This document shows positions 1 through 6,800 of a stretch of 6,800 nucleotides of DNA, piece after piece. Numbering within the stretch: the first letter of the stretch is position 1; every line of letters begins with the position of its first letter. Origin of the DNA: Acidobacteriota bacterium. GTDB taxonomy: Bacteria > Acidobacteriota > Vicinamibacteria > Vicinamibacterales > 2-12-FULL-66-21. Both the position numbers and the translations under genes were made by a program. The notes beneath the pieces are model-generated. The model was not told the DNA's origin. It ran no database searches and saw only the letters and a program-made list of their open reading frames with translations. The stretch covers positions 1 to 6,800 of the forward strand of contig JACDCA010000145.1 of the NCBI GenBank assembly GCA_013694635.1, written 5' to 3'.

Positions 1-566
1 CGCTCGAGACGCTCACCCGCCTCAACACCGGTTTCGAGCTCGTGAACGAGCGTGACGGGCTGCTCGAGCGCGTCCGCCACCGGCAGCCGCTCGAGTTCGC
101 GTCATCCAAGATCCGCGTGCACGGCGATTACCACCTCGGGCAGGTGCTCTGGGCTGAAGGGGACTTCTACATCCTCGACTTCGAGGGAGAACCCGCACGC
201 CCGCTGGTGCAGCGCCGGATGAAGCAATCGCCGCTCAAGGACGTTGCGGGAATGGTCCGGTCGTTCAGCTACGCGGCGTTTGCCGCCCTGTTCGCGCACA
301 CGGCGTCGCGCCCGGCCTCGTTCGAGGCGCTCGCCCCGTGGGCGACCGCGTGGGAGACGTGGACGACCGCGGCGTTCCTGCGATCGTATTTCGGCACGGT
401 CGAGGGGGCGCTGTTCATTCCGCGCGAGATCACCCAGCGTGACGAGCTGCTGCGCTTCTTCGTGCTCGATAAGGCGCTGTACGAATTGAATTACGAGCTG
501 AACAACCGTCCGCACTGGCTGCGTATTCCGCTCACCGGCATCATGGAGATACTTGGACAGCCCTAA
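1..566 (+). CDS. Maltokinase domain, C-terminal end (probable TreS-maltokinase fusion; 5' end outside window)
   Basis: The reading frame is open from the left edge (first full codon at base 3) to TAA at 564-566, leaving about 187 residues. An internal GTG at 42 is not needed as a start, because the frame continues upstream. The key signature is IRVHGDYHLGQVLW (codons from about base 111), followed by YILDFEGEP. These match the catalytic loop (HGDxHLGQ) and metal-binding DFEGEP of maltokinases of the aminoglycoside-phosphotransferase-like fold. KSPLKDVAGMVRSF-type helices follow (here KQSPLKDVAGMVRSFSYAA), and the end is typical of the family (ALYELNYELNNRPHWLRIPL). By family knowledge the enzyme phosphorylates maltose with ATP to maltose 1-phosphate in the cytoplasm, linking trehalose/maltose to GlgE α-glucan synthesis. 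In many bacteria this domain is fused behind trehalose synthase (TreS). Whether that holds here cannot be seen, so no symbol is given. It lies 71 bp before treY on the same strand, which supports a trehalose/α-glucan gene group. Confidence 0.88.
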   Translation, partial: LETLTRLNTGFELVNERDGLLERVRHRQPLEFASSKIRVHGDYHLGQVLWAEGDFYILDFEGEPARPLVQRRMKQSPLKDVAGMVRSFSYAAFAALFAHTASRPASFEALAPWATAWETWTTAAFLRSYFGTVEGALFIPREITQRDELLRFFVLDKALYELNYELNNRPHWLRIPLTGIMEILGQP

Positions 567-630
567 AGGGCTGGACTACGACTGGCATAGTCCCTGGACT
601 ACGACTGCGTAGTCCAGGGCTTTCGCCCTG
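559..630 (+). repeat. Hairpin set with 23-bp direct repeat between maltokinase and treY
   Basis: Four inverted repeats are packed here. AGCCC-TAAA-GGGCT (559-572) places the maltokinase stop codon in its loop. GGACTA (573-578) pairs with TAGTCC (588-593). A perfect 12-bp stem CCCTGGACTACG (592-603) pairs with CGTAGTCCAGGG (608-619) around an ACTG loop. CAGGGC (615-620) pairs with GCCCTG (625-630) around TTTC. CTGGACTACGACTG occurs twice, at 571-584 and 594-607, a 23-bp period. The last two stems share bases 615-619, so they cannot both form fully. No run of T follows the strong stem, so a classical intrinsic terminator is not supported. It may stabilise or punctuate the mRNA, be a REP-like element, or affect treY translation; the function is inference only. 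Confidence 0.8.
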
Positions 631-637
631 ATTAGAC

Positions 638-3556
638 ATGTCGGCGAATCGCGATCGCAACCGACCATCGCACGTGCCGGTATCGACGTACCGGCTGCAG
701 GTGTATTCTGCTTTCACCCTGCGCGACGCGGCACGCGTCGTCCCCTATCTCGACCGGCTCGGCATCAGCACCTGCTACACGGCACCGTATTTCACCGCCG
801 CCCCCGGCAGTACGCATGGCTACGACGTCTGGAATCACAACGAGATCAACCCGGAGCTCGGGGGGATCGACGCCCTCCGCGAATTCTCCGAGGCGATCCG
901 CCACGCGGGCATGAAGCACATCGTCGACTTCGTGCCGAACCACATGGGCATCGGCGCGGGGGGCAACGCGTGGTGGACCGACGTTCTCGAGAACGGCCCC
1001 AGCTCTCCGGCCGCCGCGTTCTTCGACATCGACTGGGCGCCGCTCAAAGCGGAGCTGCACGCGAAGCTGCTCCTGCCGATTCTGAGTGACCAGTACGGAC
1101 GCGTGCTGGACCGGGGAGAACTGAAGCTGCAGTTCCGCGGCGGGGCGCTCGTGCTCCGCTACTTCGACCAGGAGCTGCCGATCAATCCGCGCCAGGCGCC
1201 ACGGGTGCTGCGTCTCGCCGTCGAACCGTTGTCACACGAGCTCGGCGCCGACAGCGGACGCGTCCACGAGTTCCAGAGCATTCTCAGCTCACTCGAGAAT
1301 CTTCCGGCGTATACGGAGCAGGAGCCAGCGCGGGTCGCCGAGCGCCACCGGGAGAAAGAGGTCGCCAAGACGCGCCTGGACAGGCTGGCGCAGGACGAGC
1401 CGGCCGTCGCGCGTTACATTTCCGAGGCCGTCGAACAGGTGAACGGTGTCCCCGGGGATCCCTCAAGCTTCGACGCGCTCCACGAGCTTCTCGAGGCGCA
1501 GGCATATCGGCTCTCGTACTGGCGCACCGCGTCGCACGAGATCAATTACCGGCGCTTCTTCGACGTGAACACGCTGGCGGGGCTGCAGGTCGAACGGCCG
1601 GAGGTGTTCGAGGCCACACACAAGCTGCTCGGGCAGCTTCTGTCCGAGGACCGCCTGCACGGTGTTCGCGTGGACCACCCGGACGGCCTGTTCGATCCGG
1701 CGAATTACTTCGAGATGTTGCAGCAGTTGTATGAGGGCGCCGGGGCTCTGTACGTCATCGCGGAGAAGATCCTGTCGGGACGGGAACGGCTGCCGTCGCA
1801 TTGGCAGGTGCACGGTACCACCGGCTACAACTTCCTCAACGACGTCAACGGGCTGTTCGTCGATACGTCGCAGGCACGGCGGTTGCGCCGAACCTACGCG
1901 AAGCTCACGGGGCACGTGGCGTCCTTCGAGGACGTGCTCTACGAGAGCAAGCGACTGATCATGAACACGGCGATGGCCAGCGAGCTGAACGTGCTCGGCC
2001 ACATGCTCGATCGCATCGGGGAGGGGAACCGCAAGTCCCGCGACTTCACGCTCGACAGCCTGCGGGACGTCATCACCGAGGTCGTCGCGTGCTTCCCGGT
2101 GTACCGCACTTATGTGGACGGCCGCGGCTGGACGCCCGAAGACCGGGGGGTCGTCGAGGAGGCGATGGCGCAGGCGCGGCGGCGCAATCCGGCGATGGAG
2201 TCGTCGCTGTTCGATTTCTTCCGCGAGGTCGTCCTGTCGCGCGATCCGTCGGACTCCCCCGGCGCCGGTGTGATCGAACGCCGCGACGGCTATCCGCCGG
2301 CCGACGCGCGGGAAGCAGCCGAACGGCTGCGATTCGCGATGAAACTGCAGCAATACACCGGGCCGGTGCAGGCCAAGGGGCTTGAAGACACCGCTTTCTA
2401 CCGCTACAACATGCTGATCTCATTGAACGAGGTCGGCGGTGACCCGTCGCGCATCGGCCGCTCCGCTCAGGACTTCCACGACGCCAATCAGCACCGCGCA
2501 TCCGCATGGCCGTACGAGATGCTCACGACCTCGACCCACGACACGAAGCTCGGAGAAGACGTCCGGGCGCGAATCAACATCCTCTCCGAGATACCCGAGG
2601 AGTGGGCGCGCGAAGTCTCGCGCTGGATGCGCATCAACCGCACCCACCGGTCGATTGTGGACGGCGGCCCTGCACCCGACCGCGCCGACGAGTACCGGTT
2701 CTACCAGGTCCTGATCGGTTCGTGGCCTACTGCGGACCTGGGCACCCAGGGACCCACGGACCCAGGGACCTACGTCGATCGCATTCGTGAGTACATGACA
2801 AAGGCGGCGCGCGAGGCCAAGGTCCATACCAGCTGGCTGACGACCAATCCTGCGTACGAAGAAGGGCTCACGCGGTTCGTCGAGCGAACGCTCGGCCAGC
2901 CGGGCCGCCGGTTCCTCGCTGCGTTTCTGCCCTTCCAGCGCCGCATCGCGGCCATGGCGGTGACCAACTCACTCGCGCAGGTGGTGCTGAAGATCGGCTC
3001 GCCCGGCGTGCCTGATTTCTATCAGGGCACGGAGTTCTGGGATCTGAGCCTCGTCGATCCCGACAATCGACGCCCCGTGGACTTCGATCTGCGCGACCGG
3101 CGCCTCAGTGAGATGCCCGTGAGGCAGCCCGATGTCAGCGCCATGCTGGCCGCCTGGCCGGACGGCAGGATCAAGCTGTACGTCACGAGCGTCGGCCTCC
3201 ACGCTCGGCGCGAGCTGCCTCACGTTTTTGTCGGCGGCAACTATTTGCCACTCACGACCGACGTCACGGCCCCGGCCGACATCGTCGCCTTCGCGCGGAC
3301 TTCTTGTCAGGACGCGGCGATTGTCGTGGTGCCGCGCCTCACCACTCGTCTGGTGACCGCCGAGGCGCCACTGCCGCTGGGCGCCGACCGCTGGAAGACC
3401 ACGCGCGTGATGCTCCCCGAGTCCTTACGGGTACGGACCTTTCTCAACCTCTTCACTGGTGAAGAAATCCGGCCGACGACCGCGCTCGACAGTGCGTGGC
3501 TGTTCGCGGGGCAACTGTTCGACAAGCTGCCCGTGGCGATTTTGCTCGCGATCTGA
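638..3556 (+). CDS. treY: Maltooligosyl trehalose synthase (GH13 family)
   Basis: The 972-residue cytoplasmic enzyme isomerises the terminal α-1,4 bond at the reducing end of maltodextrins to an α,α-1,1 bond, giving maltooligosyl trehalose for TreZ to cleave. The N-terminus has the family signature PVSTYRLQ (residues about 14-21). GH13 landmarks follow: DFVPNHMG (97-104), GVRVDHPDGLFDP with predicted nucleophile Asp346, AEKIL with predicted acid/base Glu376, TTGYNFLNDVNGLF, and TSTHDTKLGED with His634-Asp635, the third catalytic carboxylate. KIGSPGVPDFYQGTEFWDLSLVDPDNRRPVDF (from 785; quoted in parts, KIGSPGVPDFYQ then GTEFWDLSLVDPDNRRPVDF) marks the C-terminal end of the barrel. The length fits the longer bacterial TreY forms, and all catalytic residues are present. 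The ATG at 638 is the first possible start, since TGA at 629-631 closes the frame upstream. No Shine-Dalgarno sequence is visible, and hairpins end 7 bases before the start. TreZ is not in the window. An octamer repeat encodes residues about 699-712. Confidence 0.97.
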   Translation: MSANRDRNRPSHVPVSTYRLQVYSAFTLRDAARVVPYLDRLGISTCYTAPYFTAAPGSTHGYDVWNHNEINPELGGIDALREFSEAIRHAGMKHIVDFVPNHMGIGAGGNAWWTDVLENGPSSPAAAFFDIDWAPLKAELHAKLLLPILSDQYGRVLDRGELKLQFRGGALVLRYFDQELPINPRQAPRVLRLAVEPLSHELGADSGRVHEFQSILSSLENLPAYTEQEPARVAERHREKEVAKTRLDRLAQDEPAVARYISEAVEQVNGVPGDPSSFDALHELLEAQAYRLSYWRTASHEINYRRFFDVNTLAGLQVERPEVFEATHKLLGQLLSEDRLHGVRVDHPDGLFDPANYFEMLQQLYEGAGALYVIAEKILSGRERLPSHWQVHGTTGYNFLNDVNGLFVDTSQARRLRRTYAKLTGHVASFEDVLYESKRLIMNTAMASELNVLGHMLDRIGEGNRKSRDFTLDSLRDVITEVVACFPVYRTYVDGRGWTPEDRGVVEEAMAQARRRNPAMESSLFDFFREVVLSRDPSDSPGAGVIERRDGYPPADAREAAERLRFAMKLQQYTGPVQAKGLEDTAFYRYNMLISLNEVGGDPSRIGRSAQDFHDANQHRASAWPYEMLTTSTHDTKLGEDVRARINILSEIPEEWAREVSRWMRINRTHRSIVDGGPAPDRADEYRFYQVLIGSWPTADLGTQGPTDPGTYVDRIREYMTKAAREAKVHTSWLTTNPAYEEGLTRFVERTLGQPGRRFLAAFLPFQRRIAAMAVTNSLAQVVLKIGSPGVPDFYQGTEFWDLSLVDPDNRRPVDFDLRDRRLSEMPVRQPDVSAMLAAWPDGRIKLYVTSVGLHARRELPHVFVGGNYLPLTTDVTAPADIVAFARTSCQDAAIVVVPRLTTRLVTAEAPLPLGADRWKTTRVMLPESLRVRTFLNLFTGEEIRPTTALDSAWLFAGQLFDKLPVAILLAI
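2734..2773 (+). repeat. Degenerate 8-bp tandem repeat (five units, consensus near GGACCYAS) inside treY
   Basis: Five consecutive octamers are readable: GGACCTGG, GCACCCAG, GGACCCAC, GGACCCAG and GGACCTAC. They are translated in frame as ADLGTQGPTDPGTY (TreY residues about 699-712). This stretch lies between the conserved LIGSWP segment and the RIREYMTKAAREAK helix. At this place other TreY proteins have a variable linker, so the enzyme probably tolerates it. Because 8 is not a multiple of 3, gain or loss of one or two units would shift the frame. The last unit matches units near 6642 at the other end of the window. Confidence 0.75.
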
Positions 3557-3560
3557 CCAC

Positions 3561-6260
<2,700 letters not shown>

Positions 6261-6267
6261 CGTCACA

Positions 6268-6272
6268 CTCCT
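6268..6272 (-). promoter_or_regulatory. Shine-Dalgarno site of the S9 peptidase gene
   Basis: AGGAG on the − strand is separated by seven bases (TGTGACG) from the ATG at 6260-6258. It decides the start of the peptidase gene over an in-frame ATG at 6335 that would lie inside the LigD remnant and put 25 residues ahead of the signal peptide. A run of six T (− strand) sits a few bases upstream. Confidence 0.85.
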
Positions 6273-6289
6273 GAAAAAACGGGGCGGTA

Positions 6290-6311
6290 GAGGCCGACTG
6301 TAGCCGGCCTC
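6290..6311 (-). repeat. 7-bp inverted repeat between LigD remnant and peptidase gene
   Basis: GAGGCCG (6290-6296) and CGGCCTC (6305-6311) can form a 7-bp GC-rich stem with an 8-base loop, starting 5 bases after the LigD-type stop (6316). On the − strand it is followed by nine mixed bases and then six T. A terminator for the LigD-type gene is possible but not classical, because the T run is detached from the stem. It could also be part of the peptidase 5' leader. Confidence 0.4.
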
Positions 6312-6315
6312 ACGG

Positions 6316-6625
6316 TTATCCGGCAAGAAGTTCACGCAGGTCGACGCGGCCGCGCTTCTGGAGGAGCGGCTTCCACAGATCGCCGACCCTGCCGATCCTG
6401 GTGCGGACGTTGTCGAGCATGGGGATAGCGCTTCATCACCATCGCGCGATCCCGGATGTGCGGCAGGAGCACCGGCGCGACGTCGGCGTAGTACTGGAGC
6501 AGATCCCCTTTGGTGATCTGCTCTTCCTTCCAGAACAGCTTGTCGAGATTGGTCTGGCGGACGTCACGCCCTGCGACATGAAGCGTGTGGGTTCCAGCAG
6601 GTGGAATCGTGACGCGGCCCGGCAC
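6316..6625 (-). pseudogene. LigD-type NHEJ polymerase/primase domain gene, internally deleted and frameshifted
   Basis: The N-terminal piece (GTG 6625 to about 6422, 68 residues) reads LHVAGRDVRQTNLDKLFW, then KGDLLQYYADVAPVLLPHIR and AMVMKRYP. This is the conserved start of the LigD polymerase domain, which fills breaks and copies RNA/DNA primers in Ku-dependent end joining. After MKRYP the expected NG-rich continuation is absent, and the frame runs into unrelated Arg/Pro-rich sequence ending at TGA 6332. In another frame, 6420-6316 encodes 34 residues (MLDNVRTRIGRVGDLWKPLL, then QKRGRVDLRELLAG and TAA) that look like the natural C-terminus of the same domain. Roughly 200 residues of the usual ~300 are missing, including the catalytic Asp residues and the active-site His. 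The gene is therefore very likely dead. The GTG start lacks a Shine-Dalgarno site. A misassembly or collapsed contig could mimic this. Confidence 0.8.
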
Positions 6626-6631
6626 GCCACG

Positions 6632-6637
6632 ATTGTA
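6632..6637 (-). promoter_or_regulatory. Possible -10 box for the LigD-type gene
   Basis: TACAAT on the − strand differs from the σ70 consensus TATAAT at one position and ends six bases before the GTG at 6625. With no Shine-Dalgarno sequence, this spacing would suit a leaderless transcript beginning at or near the GTG. No convincing -35 hexamer is present at 16-18 bases upstream, where the octamer repeat lies, so this is tentative. Confidence 0.3.
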
Positions 6638-6641
6638 CGCG

Positions 6642-6665
6642 GGACCTACGGACCTACTGACCTCG
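6642..6665. repeat. Short 8-bp tandem repeat, same family as the treY repeat
   Basis: Three octamers occur in the + orientation: GGACCTAC, GGACCTAC and the diverged TGACCTCG. The 10-mer GGGACCTACG here is identical to 2765-2774 in treY. On the − strand the element reads as GTAGGTCC units and supplies the last codons and TAG stop (6648-6646) of the upstream partial gene, just ahead of the TACAAT box. Confidence 0.65.
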
Positions 6666-6800
6666 GAACTCGCGTCGCCGGATCGAGCTTCGGCGGGCGA
6701 ATGCCGTGGCGGACGGCGCCGGCGACCGGCACGTACCTGAGTGGCTCCCCCGCCGCCGCACATCGCAGCATCAATCCTCCCCGGCTCATGTCACCGCGAC
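6646..6800 (-). CDS. C-terminal end of an unrecognised gene (5' part outside window)
   Basis: A − strand frame is open from the right edge to TAG at 6648-6646, giving 50 residues: RGDMSRGGLMLRCAAAGE, PLRYVPVAGAVRHGIRP, PKLDPATRVPRSVGP. Its codons are mostly G or C at the third position and its composition is balanced. The competing frame from ATG 6763 is Arg/Gly-rich and looks non-coding. I do not recognise the family. Ku or DNA ligase would be natural neighbours of a LigD-type gene, but nothing in this tail shows either. The final residues derive from the octamer repeat. It could alternatively be a short gene beginning at one of the ATGs near 6789 or 6771, or be non-coding. Confidence 0.45.
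   Translation of the reverse strand, partial: RGDMSRGGLMLRCAAAGEPLRYVPVAGAVRHGIRPPKLDPATRVPRSVGP

Noticed and set aside
592..625. 12-bp stem before treY as an intrinsic terminator
   Set aside because: No T tract follows the stem; the next bases are CTTTCGCCC, which form another hairpin instead.
1463..2353. Long − strand open frame opposite treY (296 codons)
   Set aside because: It is antisense to well-conserved GH13 motifs, has an Arg/Val/His-rich composition typical of a high-GC shadow frame, and has no recognisable domain.
6297..6326. TTGCCG / TACAGT as a promoter for the peptidase gene (18-bp spacer, − strand)
   Set aside because: Each hexamer matches the consensus at only four positions, and it overlaps the 7-bp inverted repeat; this is no better than chance in such sequence.
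6261..6335. Peptidase start at the upstream ATG (6335)
   Set aside because: It would put 25 residues before a clear signal peptide, overlap the LigD tail, and ignore the AGGAG correctly spaced from ATG 6260.
6626..6763. LigD-type gene start at ATG 6763
   Set aside because: The extra 46 residues are Arg/Gly/Ser-rich, cross the octamer repeat, and overlap a better coding frame; the domain begins just after GTG 6625.

Overview
This is a high-GC bacterial segment holding two α-glucan/trehalose genes on the + strand. They converge on a large secreted peptidase gene on the − strand, and a damaged DNA-repair gene and the tail of an unidentified gene lie behind it. The organism is most likely an Acidobacteriota member, perhaps Vicinamibacteria-like. 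That placement is inferred from GC-rich codon use, a Q-rich S9 peptidase and the pairing of a maltokinase-type gene with treY; no marker gene is present to confirm it.

Layout: (1) 1-566 (+) is the C-terminal end of a maltokinase domain, possibly the tail of a TreS-maltokinase fusion. (2) 559-630 is a compact set of hairpins with a 23-bp-period direct repeat. (3) 638-3556 (+) is a complete treY (maltooligosyl trehalose synthase), with a degenerate 8-bp tandem repeat read through in frame at 2734-2773. (4) 3561-6260 (−) is a complete exported prolyl-oligopeptidase-family (S9) peptidase with a polyglutamine tract; its stop lies 4 bp from the treY stop. (5) 6316-6625 (−) is a remnant of a LigD-type NHEJ polymerase gene, with start and end of the domain preserved but about two thirds missing and the ends out of frame. 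(6) 6642-6665 holds a second, short run of the same 8-bp repeat family, next to a TACAAT -10-like box. (7) 6646-6800 (−) is the 3' end of an unrecognised gene.

How the genes relate: maltokinase makes maltose 1-phosphate, normally for GlgE-type α-glucan synthesis. TreY turns the reducing end of maltooligosaccharides into a trehalosyl unit that TreZ would release. The two + genes therefore belong to one carbohydrate-storage and osmoprotection theme, and further members may lie upstream of the window. The peptidase and the LigD remnant are not obviously related to it.

I found no convincing new multi-gene system. The items most worth a second look are the internally deleted ligD-type gene, the octamer repeat shared between treY and the LigD upstream region, the hairpin set in front of treY, and the polyQ insert in the peptidase.
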